Shown: positions 17,945 through 25,777 of the stretch, one piece after another
Layout: each line of letters opens with the position of its first letter
How positions within the stretch are numbered: position 1 is the stretch's first letter
Source of the DNA: Meiothermus rufus DSM 22234
Lineage (GTDB): Bacteria > Deinococcota > Deinococci > Deinococcales > Thermaceae
Direction: 5' to 3'
NCBI RefSeq assembly: GCF_000423425.1
Contig: NZ_AUHY01000011.1
Coordinates: forward strand, 1 to 62,883
DNA: 62,883 nt
Program-made: the position numbers and the translations under genes
The notes under the pieces: model-generated
What the model was told of the DNA's origin: nothing
Databases searched by the model: none
Seen by the model: the letters and a program-made list of their open reading frames with translations, nothing else

Positions 17945-18902
17945 CTAGCGGATGATCCCCAGCTCGCGGGAGAGGTTGCGGAACTGGTTAACTTGGCGGT
18001 CGATGAAGACTTGGAACTCAGCCCCTACCATGAAGAACTGGCCCAAGCTGTTTTGCTCGCGCACCTTGGCCCATTCTGGGCTGCGCTCGAGCTGGCGCAG
18101 GGCCCGGGCCCAGAACTCGTAGGCTTCTGCAGGCATGTTTTTGGGTACATAAAAGCCCCGCCAAACCACCCACTCCACGTTGTAGCCCAGCTCCTTGAGG
18201 GTAGGCACGTTGGCGTAGGGGCCGTCTAGCCGCCGCGGGGCCATAACCCCCACGCACGGTACCGGCCTCGAGCTGCGTCCTAAGCTCGGAAGCATCGCCA
18301 GCAAAAACCTGGATGAACCCGCCCAAAAGCGCGGTTAGGGCCTGTCCTCCCCCGTCGAAGGGCACGTACTTGATGGCACGGGGCTCGAGGCCGACTGACC
18401 GGCCCAGCAACAGCACCTTCATATGGTCCTGCCCCCCTACCGCGCTACCACCACCCACCGCGATTTTGCTAGGGTCGGCCTTCCAGGCCGCCACTAGCTC
18501 CTGCAGGGTCTTCCAAGGCGCATCGGCCTTCACCGCCACCAGTCCAAAGTCGGCGGCGACCGCACCCAACCAGCGCACATCCCGCTCGGTGAAGCGGCTA
18601 AACTGCCCCTGGGCCAGCCGCACCGTGGTGGCCGGGCTGGCCGCCACAATCAGGTTGGCGTCGCTATTGCGCTGGGTAACCACGTTGGCATAGGCCACCC
18701 CTCCACCCCCACCGGTCAGGTTGGTTACCTTAATGGGCTGGTTGACGATCTTCAGCTCCAACAAAACCTGGGCCACGCTGCGGCAGGTGAAGTCCCAACC
18801 TCCCCCAGGCGCCGCTGGCGCGATGCATTCGGGGTTGCGCGGGGTGAACTGGGCCAGGGCAAGACCACTGGCCACTAGGGCAAAGTAGAGCCACTTTCTC
18901 AT
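17945..18902 (-). pseudogene. tctC: Solute-binding protein TctC, broken by a one-base frameshift
   Basis: The intact N-terminal part starts MRKWLYFALVASGLALAQ, a signal peptide, followed by APAAPGGGWDFTCR, the TctC/Bug-family motif, and runs to EAGTVR. There the frame is lost. The C-terminal part (GVMAPRRLDGPYANVPTLKELGYN to RNLSRELGIIR) continues in the next frame. Dropping one base from a run of five C on the plus strand (18247-18251) restores one 318-residue protein of normal length. This protein would bind the substrate outside the membrane for TctAB. It may be a true mutation, a phase-variable tract or a sequencing error. RBS AAGGAGGA precedes the ATG. Confidence 0.88.
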
Positions 18903-18995
18903 GCTCAGTCCTCCTTCGCTGCCAAAACGCCACCAACCCGCCGGAACAGGCCTAAACCTTGTTGCCGACAAAACCAGGCTGGTACGTGCCCTCAG

Positions 18996-19023
18996 ATTCT
19001 AGCCACAACCCCGCCGGCGTCAA
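18996..19023 (-). promoter_or_regulatory. Promoter of tctCBA
   Basis: On the minus strand TTGACG (19023-19018) and TAGAAT (19001-18996) are 16 nt apart, a good fit to the consensus. The predicted start lies about 90 nt before tctC. The tandem TTTTGTTCA repeats lie right upstream of the -35 box. Confidence 0.65.
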
Positions 19024-19025
19024 GT

Positions 19026-19043
19026 TTTTGTTCATTTTGTTCA
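19026..19043. promoter_or_regulatory. Tandem 9 bp direct repeat, candidate response regulator site
   Basis: TTTTGTTCA occurs twice head to tail (19026-19034, 19035-19043). It is AT-rich in a GC-rich region and sits between the tctC -35 box and the sensor kinase promoter. CitB/DcuR-type regulators use AT-rich sites. The position is right for activating tctCBA, and it overlaps the kinase -35. Confidence 0.5.
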
Positions 19044-19066
19044 CGGGAAGGCAACCCTGCTATGCT
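19037..19066 (+). promoter_or_regulatory. Promoter of the sensor kinase operon
   Basis: TATGCT (19061-19066) fits TANNNT and lies 17 nt before the ATG. TTGTTC (19037-19042) is 18 nt upstream as a weak -35 and lies within the direct repeat. Confidence 0.45.
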
Positions 19067-19083
19067 GGTGTTCTCGAGGCCCC

Positions 19084-20694
19084 ATGAGCGTTGCTCGGCC
19101 CCTACCCCACCTGTTGCCCCGCCGCCAGCCCCGCACTCGGCTGGGCATCCAGGCCCGTTTGTTTTTGTGGCAGGTCTCGCTTTTCAGTGGCCTGATGCTG
19201 ATTCTAGCCGGCATCCAGGTGTATACCCTCTACCAGTCGGTGCGCAAAGAGTACGGCCAGCGGGCCTTGCTCATCTCCCGCACCGTGGCCCAGATTCCCA
19301 GCCTGATCGAGGCCTTCGACCACCCCGACCCCAGCCAGCTCATCAACCCTCTGGTAAACCGCATCCGGGCCCAAGTCGGCGCCGACTACATCGTGGTAGG
19401 CGACCATCAGGGTATCCGGCTAGCCCACCCCCTACCCGACCGCCTGGGCAAGCCCATGGTGGGAGGGGACAACCATGAACCCCTGGCGGGGCGGGAGATC
19501 ATCAGCCTGGCCACCGGAAGCATGGGTACCGCCATTCGGGGCAAGGTACCGATCTTCGATGCAACAGGCCGGGTACGGGGGGTGGTCTCGACTGGCTATC
19601 TGCTACCTACCCTGCAAAGCCTGGCTGCGCGGGTCATCCTAGGCCTGCTGCCTTGGTACGGGCTGGGTCTGGGCTTTGCCCTGTTGAGCAGTGTCTGGCT
19701 GAGCCAGCGCATCAAACGGGAGATGCTCAACCTCGAGCCCGAGCAGATTGCCGCCCTGGTCCTGCAACACCAGAGCGTGCTCGAGGCCTTGCAGGAAGGG
19801 GTACTGGTGGTGAACGCCAAGGGCCAGATAGAGCTGGCCAACCCCCGGGCCTTGCAGATGCTCGGCCTTCCCCTTGAAGCCCAAGGCCACTACGCCTTGC
19901 TGGAGGCCTGGCCAGAGCTATCCCACAGCGGCCTGCTGGGGGAGGGCCCGGTGGTCAACGCACCGCTGCGCCTGGGCAGCCTGCCGGTGCTGGTGGGGAT
20001 TATCCGCATGAGCGATGGGCAGTGGGTGGTGACCTTCCGCGACCGGGCCGAGATCATGCAGATGGCCGAGGAGCTAACCCAAACCAAGCGCTATGCCGAT
20101 CTGTTGCGGGCGCAAAACCACGAGTTCATGAACCGCTTGCACACCATCGCCGGGCTGATTCAGTTAGGGCAAAGCGGCGAGGCCTTGGCCCTAATCCGCG
20201 GGGAGGTAGCCCAGACCCAAGCGGTGCGTAGCCTGATTTCCTCCATCGAGGTACCGCGCCTGGCCGCCTTACTCATCGGCAAGTACGAGCGGGCTAAGGA
20301 GCTGGGTCTTTGCTTTGAACTCGAGGCCGGCTCGAGCCTGCAAGCTGGCTGGGAGCGGGTATCGGAAAGCCTCGAGCTCATCCTGGGCAACCTGGTGGAA
20401 AACGCCTTCGAGGCAGTGCAGGCCCTGCCCCTAGGCGCCTCCCGCCAGGTAACCGTGATGATCGGCGAGGACCCCGAAGGACTTCAGCTCGAGGTACGAG
20501 ACAACGGGCCCGGGGTTCCAGAGGCCCTGGGAAGCCGGGTATTTGAGCGGGGGGCCTCGAGCAAAGGGGCAGGCCGCGGCCTGGGACTATACCTGGTAAA
20601 GCAACAGGCCGAGGGACTGGGCGGCCAGGTACGCTACTTCCGCCGGGGAGGCCTGACGGTCTTCCAGGTCAGCCTGCCCCCCATTGGCGAATGA
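19084..20694 (+). CDS. CitA/DcuS-type sensor histidine kinase
   Basis: A 536-residue membrane sensor. It has a first helix (about 24-52), an extracytoplasmic PASTA-free PAS-like domain (about 53-185) with motifs such as ADYIVVGD, GIRLAHPLPDRLGKPMVGGD and GKVPIFDATGRVRGVVSTGY typical of citrate and C4-dicarboxylate sensors, and a second helix (about 186-206). A cytoplasmic PAS follows, then the SpoOB-like H-box QNHEFMNRLHTIAGL with His346, and an ATPase end with NLVENAFEA and GRGLGLYLVKQ. It is divergent from tctCBA and overlaps the response regulator gene by 4 bases, so it probably senses the acid that TctCBA imports. Confidence 0.92.
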   Translation: MSVARPLPHLLPRRQPRTRLGIQARLFLWQVSLFSGLMLILAGIQVYTLYQSVRKEYGQRALLISRTVAQIPSLIEAFDHPDPSQLINPLVNRIRAQVGADYIVVGDHQGIRLAHPLPDRLGKPMVGGDNHEPLAGREIISLATGSMGTAIRGKVPIFDATGRVRGVVSTGYLLPTLQSLAARVILGLLPWYGLGLGFALLSSVWLSQRIKREMLNLEPEQIAALVLQHQSVLEALQEGVLVVNAKGQIELANPRALQMLGLPLEAQGHYALLEAWPELSHSGLLGEGPVVNAPLRLGSLPVLVGIIRMSDGQWVVTFRDRAEIMQMAEELTQTKRYADLLRAQNHEFMNRLHTIAGLIQLGQSGEALALIRGEVAQTQAVRSLISSIEVPRLAALLIGKYERAKELGLCFELEAGSSLQAGWERVSESLELILGNLVENAFEAVQALPLGASRQVTVMIGEDPEGLQLEVRDNGPGVPEALGSRVFERGASSKGAGRGLGLYLVKQQAEGLGGQVRYFRRGGLTVFQVSLPPIGE

Positions 20695-21365
20695 ACGGGG
20701 TTATGGAGGCGGTGCGGGTCTTGCTGGTAGAAGACGACCCCTGGGTGCTCCAGGTCAACCGCGGCTTGGTGGAAACCGTGGAGGGCTTCAAAGTGGTGGG
20801 CGAGGCCCGGAGTCTGGCCCAGGGGCAGGCCCTGGCCCTCTCGCTGAAACCCGACCTACTACTGGTGGATGTGTACCTACCCGACGGCACCGGCCTGGGC
20901 CTAATCCGAACCCTACGCAGCCAGGGGCTGCCCTTCGAGGCGGTCATGATTACCGCAGCCAACGATGTCCACACCGTACAACAAGCGCTGTACGATGGGG
21001 TGCTGGACTTCCTCATCAAACCCTTCCAGCGGCCCCGGCTGGAGCGGGCTTTAGCACGCTATTTGCAGCGCCGACAGGCCACCCAGGCCCCCACCTTCAC
21101 CCAGCGCCGGCTGGACCGGCTACTGGGCGTGACCTCTGCGGAGACCCTGCCCAAAGGCATCGATGAGGAAACCCTGGAGCAAATCCGGCAGCTTTTGGAG
21201 AAAGCCCCCGCTCCCTTGAGCGCCGAGGAGGTAGGCGAGCAGGTGGGGGTTAGCCGGGTGACCGCCTGGCGTTACCTGGAGTACCTGTGCCAGTCTGGCT
21301 TAGCCGAACTCCAGGTGGGCTACGGTGGTGTGGGCCGCCCTATTAAGCGCTACCGGGTTCGCTAG
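20691..21365 (+). CDS. CitB/DcuR-type response regulator
   Basis: A 224-residue two-domain regulator. The receiver domain has EDDP near residue 15, the phosphoacceptor Asp60 in LLLVDVYLPDGT and the lysine of FLIKPF. The C-terminal half carries a helix-turn-helix (SAEEVGEQVGVSRVTAWRYLEYL) like the CitB/DpiA class. The ATG overlaps the kinase stop (ATGA), so the two are translated together. The likely targets are the tctCBA promoter and its own promoter through the TTTTGTTCA repeats. It converges on the GntR gene with a 4-base overlap. Confidence 0.92.
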   Translation: MNGVMEAVRVLLVEDDPWVLQVNRGLVETVEGFKVVGEARSLAQGQALALSLKPDLLLVDVYLPDGTGLGLIRTLRSQGLPFEAVMITAANDVHTVQQALYDGVLDFLIKPFQRPRLERALARYLQRRQATQAPTFTQRRLDRLLGVTSAETLPKGIDEETLEQIRQLLEKAPAPLSAEEVGEQVGVSRVTAWRYLEYLCQSGLAELQVGYGGVGRPIKRYRVR

Positions 21366-22015
21366 GGGTTGCCTAGCAGGATGGAGCCCAAGCGGGTGCC
21401 CTCGAGGCTTTCCAGCAAGGCCTGGCGCGAGCGCTCGAGGTGGCGCTCTATAAGGGCGGCGGCTTCCTCGCCCTTGCCCTGCTGCACCAGCTCGAGCAGC
21501 GCAGCGTGGTCGAGGTGGGCCTGGTTGGCCCCCTGGGGGCGGGTAATTTCCAGGTAGCGGGCCCGGTAGATGCGCTGCAAAACCTGGGCTAGCGAGGCCA
21601 CCACAAAGCGGTTGCCGGTAAGCCGGGCCAGGGCCAGGTGGAAGTCGGTGGCCTTTTCCAGCTCCACCTCGGGGTCGAGATCGGCATCCACCGCAGCCAG
21701 CAGCTCCTTGAGGTCGCGGTGCTTGGGAGGACGGGCCGCGGCCACCCGCACGACGTGGGCCTCGAGCCAGCTACGAAACTCGAAGGCCTCCTCGAGCTCG
21801 GCCAAATCAATAGGGGCCACGGTGTAGACCCGCCCCTTGCGCTCCACCAACCCTTCGCGGAAAAGCTGTTGGATCGCGGCACGAATGGGTGTACGGGAAA
21901 CCGCCAGGAGTTCCTCGAGCCGCCGTTCCACCAAAGGCTCTCCCGGCCTAAGCTCTAGGGACAGAATCAGCCGGCGCAACCGGCGGTAGGCTTCTTCAGT
22001 CTGCGGTGCTGTCAT
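21362..22015 (-). CDS. GntR-family regulator, FCD type
   Basis: A 217-residue transcription factor with an N-terminal winged helix (LILSLELRPGEPLVERRLEELLAVSRTPIRAAI) and an FCD ligand-binding domain rich in His and Asp (EFRSWLEAHVVRVAA, DADLDPEVELEKATDFHLALARLTGNR, AHLDHAALLELV). FCD regulators usually sense organic acids. Its own upstream region holds the perfect palindrome ATGGTATACCAT (22038-22049), the typical operator shape for this class, so autoregulation is likely. Its location after the tct sensor system suggests carboxylic acid metabolism, but no target gene besides itself can be shown. Confidence 0.9.
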   Translation of the reverse strand: MTAPQTEEAYRRLRRLILSLELRPGEPLVERRLEELLAVSRTPIRAAIQQLFREGLVERKGRVYTVAPIDLAELEEAFEFRSWLEAHVVRVAAARPPKHRDLKELLAAVDADLDPEVELEKATDFHLALARLTGNRFVVASLAQVLQRIYRARYLEITRPQGANQAHLDHAALLELVQQGKGEEAAALIERHLERSRQALLESLEGTRLGSILLGNP

Positions 22016-22031
22016 AATTCAGACAAAAGTC

Positions 22032-22049
22032 ATCCTAATGGTATACCAT
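22032..22049 (-). promoter_or_regulatory. GntR operator palindrome and -10 box
   Basis: ATGGTATACCAT (22038-22049) is a perfect 12 bp palindrome matching the TGGTNNNACCA-like operators of FCD regulators. TAGGAT (22037-22032, minus strand) is a fitting -10 box directly beside it, 16 nt before the start codon. A bound dimer would block the promoter. The palindrome also lies 9 bp past the hisZ stop. Confidence 0.65.
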
Positions 22050-22058
22050 CTCAACCGC

Positions 22059-23165
22059 CTAGCCCAAAGGCTCCAACCGCCCTTCGTAGGCCAGCCAGCG
22101 GATGCCTTTTGCCTGGGCATACGCGCGCAGGTCGTTTAGATTTTGGGTCCAGGCCAGCTCCACCCGCCGCCCTTCTGCCCGCAAACGGCGGGCCATGGCC
22201 CGATCCAGGGCCAAAACCTCGGGCGGGGCCTCGGTAAGGGGTAGGCGCAACGCCTCCATCACCCGCTCCAGCCCCAAGGCAAACCCCGCGGCGTAGGGCA
22301 ACAAGGCCCCATCGTAGCGGCCTCCACCCAGCAAGGGCAGGCCGAAGTCGGGGGTATAGGCCTGGAAGTTGAGGCCGGTGTAGAAGCCCAGCAGGCGGGC
22401 CCGGCCCAGATCGAGGAGCAAAGGCACCTCGGGCAGCAACGCCAGCACCGCCTCGAGCCAGTCCAGGTCGGCCTGAGCCTTGTCTGAAAGGGGTAGCCGG
22501 CGCGCCTCCTTGAGCACCTCGCGCCCTCCATACAGGTCGGGTAGGGCCAGGATAACCCGTTGGAGGGTGGGGTGAACCTGATACGCTTGCAATAAAGCCG
22601 CCAGCTCCGGACTGTTTTTGCGGTGAATGGCTAGGCGCAAGCGCTCCTTTGCGGGCTGGGTTAGGCCGGTCGTATCCAGCAAATCCCGCACCAAAGCGGG
22701 TAGGCCCACCTCTATTTTGGCCTCGGGGAAGCCGATTAGCCTAAGGGCCTCCCAGGCCAGCTCGAGCACCTCGGCATCCGCCTGGGGGCTAGAAACCCCC
22801 ACCAGCTCGGCCCCCACCTGGGTGAACTCCCGGCTACGCCCCAGCTCGGCGTTGGCCTCGCGCAGCCAAAGGCTACCCGCGTACTGCAACCGCACCGGCT
22901 GGCCGGATAGAAAAAGGCCCTGGCTCTGCAAAAGCCCCGCCACCGCGGTGGTGAACTCCGAGCGCAAGGCCAGCACCTCCCCGGTTTTGTCTACCAGTTT
23001 GAAAGCCCGCTCGGCCAAAGCGTGCTGGGGGTCGTAGAGCTCCAGCGCGGGCAGCTCCACTGGCTCATAGCCCCAGGTATACAACAGCCGGGCTAAACGC
23101 TCCTGGAACTCCCGCCGTAAGCGGGCCTCAGGAGGCAGGAAGTAGCGCGTACCCTCGGGGATCAC
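22059..23165 (-). CDS. hisZ: ATP phosphoribosyltransferase regulatory subunit HisZ
   Basis: A 368-residue protein like the catalytic core of histidyl-tRNA synthetase, with [18 protein letters not shown] at the N-terminus and motif 2-like [16 protein letters not shown] and [28 protein letters not shown]. It lacks the anticodon-binding domain and full synthetase motifs, as expected for HisZ, which activates the short form of HisG in the first step of histidine synthesis. The GTG start has GGAGAG before it and follows the cyclophilin gene by 30 bases. hisG is not in this window; hisC-hisB-hisH lie far away at 47417-49645. Confidence 0.87.
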   Translation of the reverse strand: MIPEGTRYFLPPEARLRREFQERLARLLYTWGYEPVELPALELYDPQHALAERAFKLVDKTGEVLALRSEFTTAVAGLLQSQGLFLSGQPVRLQYAGSLWLREANAELGRSREFTQVGAELVGVSSPQADAEVLELAWEALRLIGFPEAKIEVGLPALVRDLLDTTGLTQPAKERLRLAIHRKNSPELAALLQAYQVHPTLQRVILALPDLYGGREVLKEARRLPLSDKAQADLDWLEAVLALLPEVPLLLDLGRARLLGFYTGLNFQAYTPDFGLPLLGGGRYDGALLPYAAGFALGLERVMEALRLPLTEAPPEVLALDRAMARRLRAEGRRVELAWTQNLNDLRAYAQAKGIRWLAYEGRLEPLG

Positions 23166-23195
23166 CAGAAGCTCTCCTGGGGGGCAGAACCTGGC

Positions 23196-23828
23196 CTACT
23201 TGCTTTTGACCAAGATTTTCACCGATAGAATCCGGTCGCGCTCCCGCTGGGCCTGGGGGCCTTCGGTGGGGTTGATGCGCTCGAGAACCTCCATCCCTTC
23301 TTGCACCTGGCCGAAGATGGTGTACTGCTGGTTGAGGTTGGGGGTGGGGCCATAGGTGATGAAAAACTGACTGCCGTTGGAGTTGGGGTCCATGGTACGG
23401 GCCATGCCCACCACCCCCTTTTTGTCGTAGTTGAGCCTAGGCGTGACCTCGAGGCCAAACTGGTAACCAGGCCCCCCCATCCCCGTCCCGGTGGGGTCAC
23501 CGGTCTGGGCCACGAAGCCGGGGATCACCCGGTGAAAAGGCACCCCCTCGAAGTAGCGGTGCAAAGCCAAAAAAACAAAGGAGTTGACCGTGATGGGGGC
23601 CTCCTCCTCGAAGAGGTCCAAAAGCACCCGGCCCTTGCTGGTTTCCAGCTCAGCGTAGTAGTCGTAGCGGGCCGGGTCTATCACCTGCTCGGGCTGGGCA
23701 AAGCGGGTTACGGGTTTATCCGAACGGTAAGGCAAGGTTTCCATCTTTCCTCCATCGCTGCGCGACCAGAGCATCCATCCAGCCGCCAGCAAGGCCAGCA
23801 AAACGGCAAGCGTTAGGGCCAGGCGCAT
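23196..23828 (-). CDS. Exported cyclophilin-type peptidyl-prolyl isomerase
   Basis: A 210-residue protein with an N-terminal membrane anchor or signal ([19 protein letters not shown]) and a full cyclophilin domain from about residue 58. Active-site blocks are [19 protein letters not shown], with the catalytic Arg in FHRV, and [18 protein letters not shown]. It should speed proline isomerisation in proteins outside the membrane. TAGACT lies 7 nt before the ATG (23841-23836), suggesting a leaderless message of its own even though dcd ends just upstream. hisZ follows on the same strand. Confidence 0.93.
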   Translation of the reverse strand: MRLALTLAVLLALLAAGWMLWSRSDGGKMETLPYRSDKPVTRFAQPEQVIDPARYDYYAELETSKGRVLLDLFEEEAPITVNSFVFLALHRYFEGVPFHRVIPGFVAQTGDPTGTGMGGPGYQFGLEVTPRLNYDKKGVVGMARTMDPNSNGSQFFITYGPTPNLNQQYTIFGQVQEGMEVLERINPTEGPQAQRERDRILSVKILVKSK

Positions 23829-23835
23829 CCAAGAC

Positions 23836-23841
23836 AGTCTA
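23836..23841 (-). promoter_or_regulatory. -10 box of the cyclophilin gene, leaderless type
   Basis: TAGACT on the minus strand ends 7 nt before ATG 23828. It lies in the 13-base gap after the dcd stop, so the gene can have its own start site. Confidence 0.45.
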
Positions 23842-24390
23842 CTAGATGCGGGGCAGGGTGATGCCCCGCTGGCCTTGATACTTGCCCTGGCGGTCGCGGT
23901 AGGTTACCTCAGGCCGTTCCCCCTCGAAAAAGACCAACTGCACCACCCCTTCCCCCGCGTACATCTTGGCCGGCAGGGGGGTGGTATTGGAAAACTCCAG
24001 GGTCACGTGGCCCTCCCAACCCGGCTCGAGCGGGGTGATATTGGCCACGATGCCCACCCGGGCATAGGTGCTCTTGCCGATGGCAATGGCCATCACGTTT
24101 TCCGGCATGCGGATGTACTCCATGCTGCGGGCCAACACAAAGGAGTTGGGGGGGATGATGACCTCATCGCCCTCGTAATCCACGAAGCTCTTGGGGTCGA
24201 GGCCCTTGGGGTCGGCAATGGTGTGGAATACGTTGGCGAAGATTTTCCACTCCCGCGCAGCGCGCAAATCGTAGCCAAAGCTGGAAAGCCCGTAGCTGAT
24301 CACGCCCTCGCGCACCAGGCGTTCCTCGAAGGGCTCGATCATGCCTTGTTTGGCCTTTTCCCGTATCCACCAGTCGGGCTTGATGCTCAT
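23842..24390 (-). CDS. dcd: dCTP deaminase
   Basis: Converts dCTP to dUTP, or directly to dUMP in bifunctional members, in thymidylate synthesis. The 182-residue protein has the trimeric dUTPase-like fold with [14 protein letters not shown], the phosphate-binding GKSTYARVG, and [34 protein letters not shown] containing the catalytic Glu. ATG 24390 is preferred to a start 13 codons upstream because TATAGT lies 7 nt before it and the family starts MSIKPDWWI. It is divergent from the lipoprotein gene. Confidence 0.93.
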   Translation of the reverse strand: MSIKPDWWIREKAKQGMIEPFEERLVREGVISYGLSSFGYDLRAAREWKIFANVFHTIADPKGLDPKSFVDYEGDEVIIPPNSFVLARSMEYIRMPENVMAIAIGKSTYARVGIVANITPLEPGWEGHVTLEFSNTTPLPAKMYAGEGVVQLVFFEGERPEVTYRDRQGKYQGQRGITLPRI

Positions 24391-24397
24391 GCCCCTC

Positions 24398-24403
24398 ACT
24401 ATA
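24398..24403 (-). promoter_or_regulatory. -10 box of dcd, leaderless type
   Basis: TATAGT (minus strand) ends 7 nt before ATG 24390; the intervening GAGGGG could also serve as a ribosome site if a short leader exists. Confidence 0.5.
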
Positions 24404-24451
24404 CCCTCCACCTCAAGGCCCTTTCTCACAACCTGGCCTCATCCGGCAGGC

Positions 24452-24457
24452 TAAACT
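24452..24457 (+). promoter_or_regulatory. -10 box of the lipoprotein gene, leaderless type
   Basis: TAAACT ends exactly 7 nt before ATG 24465 and no ribosome binding sequence is present, so a leaderless message is likely. Confidence 0.5.
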
Positions 24458-24464
24458 ATAGCTC

Positions 24465-25538
24465 ATGCGCACGCCTTCGGGTTGGCTCCTGTTGCTGCTA
24501 TTGGGCCTAGGGCTGGCCGCCTGTGGGGCGGATAGCCAGAACAACCAAAGCCGCCAGCCGCTGCGCCTGACCCTGCGCCTCGAGCCCGGCTACATCGACG
24601 AGCCCTACAACGCCACCCTCACCGCCGATGGAGGGGTACGGCCCTACCGCTTCAGCCTCGAGGGCACCTTGCCTAAGGGGCTCAGCTACAGCAACGGGCG
24701 CATCAGCGGGGTTCCTCAGGAAAAAGGGAGCTTTGAACTTATCGTAAGCGTGGAGGACGCCAACCTCTCCAGCCGCAGCCAGAAGGCTACCCTCACCATC
24801 GGCGAGACCCCACCCCCCCGGCTGGACCAGGTCTTCCCTCTAGCCGAGGTGGCCGACCCCTTCCCCTATCTCTTCCGGGTGCGCAACCGCGAGGCTAGGG
24901 GCTTCCAGGCCCAGATTCCCCTCAAAAACCTCACCTTCAACCTGGAGAGCTTCAAAGCCGATAGTGCTCTACTCTACGTCCTGCGCTACGACCAGGAAAG
25001 GGGCCTACTGGACATAGACGCGGTCTTCCTAAGCCCTCGCAAGGACGTGGAGGCCTTCCGTTTCACCGCCACCCCCCTGCCTGAGCAGAAGGTACGGCCC
25101 GAGCTGAGCTTCCGCGAAACCCGGGTGGCCTTCTACGACCGCAACGGCAAGCTGGCCCTGGGTGCTCCAGCCATCCCCCGTACCCCCAGCGAGGGGCGGT
25201 ACCGCTACAGCGACCTCGAGGCCCTGGCGCGCAACTGGGGCCGCCGCCTAAGCCCAGCCCAACCCAGCCCTTCCCAGGGCCAGGCCGAGGAAGAAAAAGA
25301 CCCTAGCGAGAACAAAGCTCCCTCCAACCCAAACCAGGCCCCACCTGCCCAGGGGCTGGAGGGCGACCTCAACGGCGACGGCGTGGTGGATCAAAAGGAC
25401 CTCGAGCTTCTGCGCAGTTCCTACGCCTGGGTCAGCGTGAACACCAATGCAACCCCTCCGCCACCCCCAGCCGCCCCAGGCCCTAGCGATACCCCGCCCA
25501 GCAACCCGGAGAACCCCGAGGACGCCCAAGCCCCCTAG
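24465..25538 (+). CDS. Putative lipoprotein with Ig-like and dockerin-like segments
   Basis: The 357-residue product has a lipoprotein signal ending LGLAAC, with Cys20 as the lipid site. Residues about 35-112 (YIDEPYNATLTADGGVRPYRFSL, GLSYSNGRISGVPQEKGSFELIVSV) look like a He_PIG/cadherin-type Ig fold found in bacterial surface proteins. The C-terminal region has a low-complexity Pro/Gln/Glu-rich linker and then DLNGDGVVDQKDLELL, a calcium-binding loop of the dockerin/EF-hand type, before a proline-rich tail. It is probably on the cell surface. No binding partner or function can be named. Translation seems leaderless. Confidence 0.75.
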   Translation: MRTPSGWLLLLLLGLGLAACGADSQNNQSRQPLRLTLRLEPGYIDEPYNATLTADGGVRPYRFSLEGTLPKGLSYSNGRISGVPQEKGSFELIVSVEDANLSSRSQKATLTIGETPPPRLDQVFPLAEVADPFPYLFRVRNREARGFQAQIPLKNLTFNLESFKADSALLYVLRYDQERGLLDIDAVFLSPRKDVEAFRFTATPLPEQKVRPELSFRETRVAFYDRNGKLALGAPAIPRTPSEGRYRYSDLEALARNWGRRLSPAQPSPSQGQAEEEKDPSENKAPSNPNQAPPAQGLEGDLNGDGVVDQKDLELLRSSYAWVSVNTNATPPPPPAAPGPSDTPPSNPENPEDAQAP

Positions 25539-25553
25539 CCCCCCAGCTGGCCC

Positions 25554-25559
25554 TATACT
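25554..25559 (+). promoter_or_regulatory. -10 box before GTG 25566, leaderless type
   Basis: TATACT ends 6 nt before the GTG of the small membrane protein gene, and the gene has no other start signal. Confidence 0.5.
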
Positions 25560-25565
25560 GAGGCT

Positions 25566-25775
25566 GTGGGCAGGGCACTTTTAGTTCTAGCCCTACTGTG
25601 GCTGGTTGGCCTGGCTGGCTTCCTGCTGCTGCGCCACACCCCCAAAACCTCGCCCCTTTGGGGGCTACGCTCGTTCTTCTGGCTGTTCCTCCAGGCGTTG
25701 GGGATAGCGACCCTGCTTTTCCTCGTTGCCCTGGCTACTGGCCTCTTCTCCCTGCGGCACACCCCCTTTGGCTAG
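25566..25775 (+). CDS. Small two-helix membrane protein
   Basis: A 69-residue protein made of two hydrophobic helices (about 4-22 and 36-62) joined by LRHTPKTSPLWGLRS. The phrase LRHTP occurs twice, after each helix. GTG 25566 has TATACT 6 nt upstream, so it probably has a leaderless message. The stop is two bases before the phosphoesterase ATG, so the two genes are likely translated from one transcript. Not recognised; function unknown. Confidence 0.65.
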   Translation: MGRALLVLALLWLVGLAGFLLLRHTPKTSPLWGLRSFFWLFLQALGIATLLFLVALATGLFSLRHTPFG

Positions 25776-25777
25776 CT

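Noticed and set aside
17945-18902. Programmed frameshifting in tctC
   Set aside because: There is no slippery heptamer with a following stem of the known kind; a simple extra base in a homopolymer explains it better.
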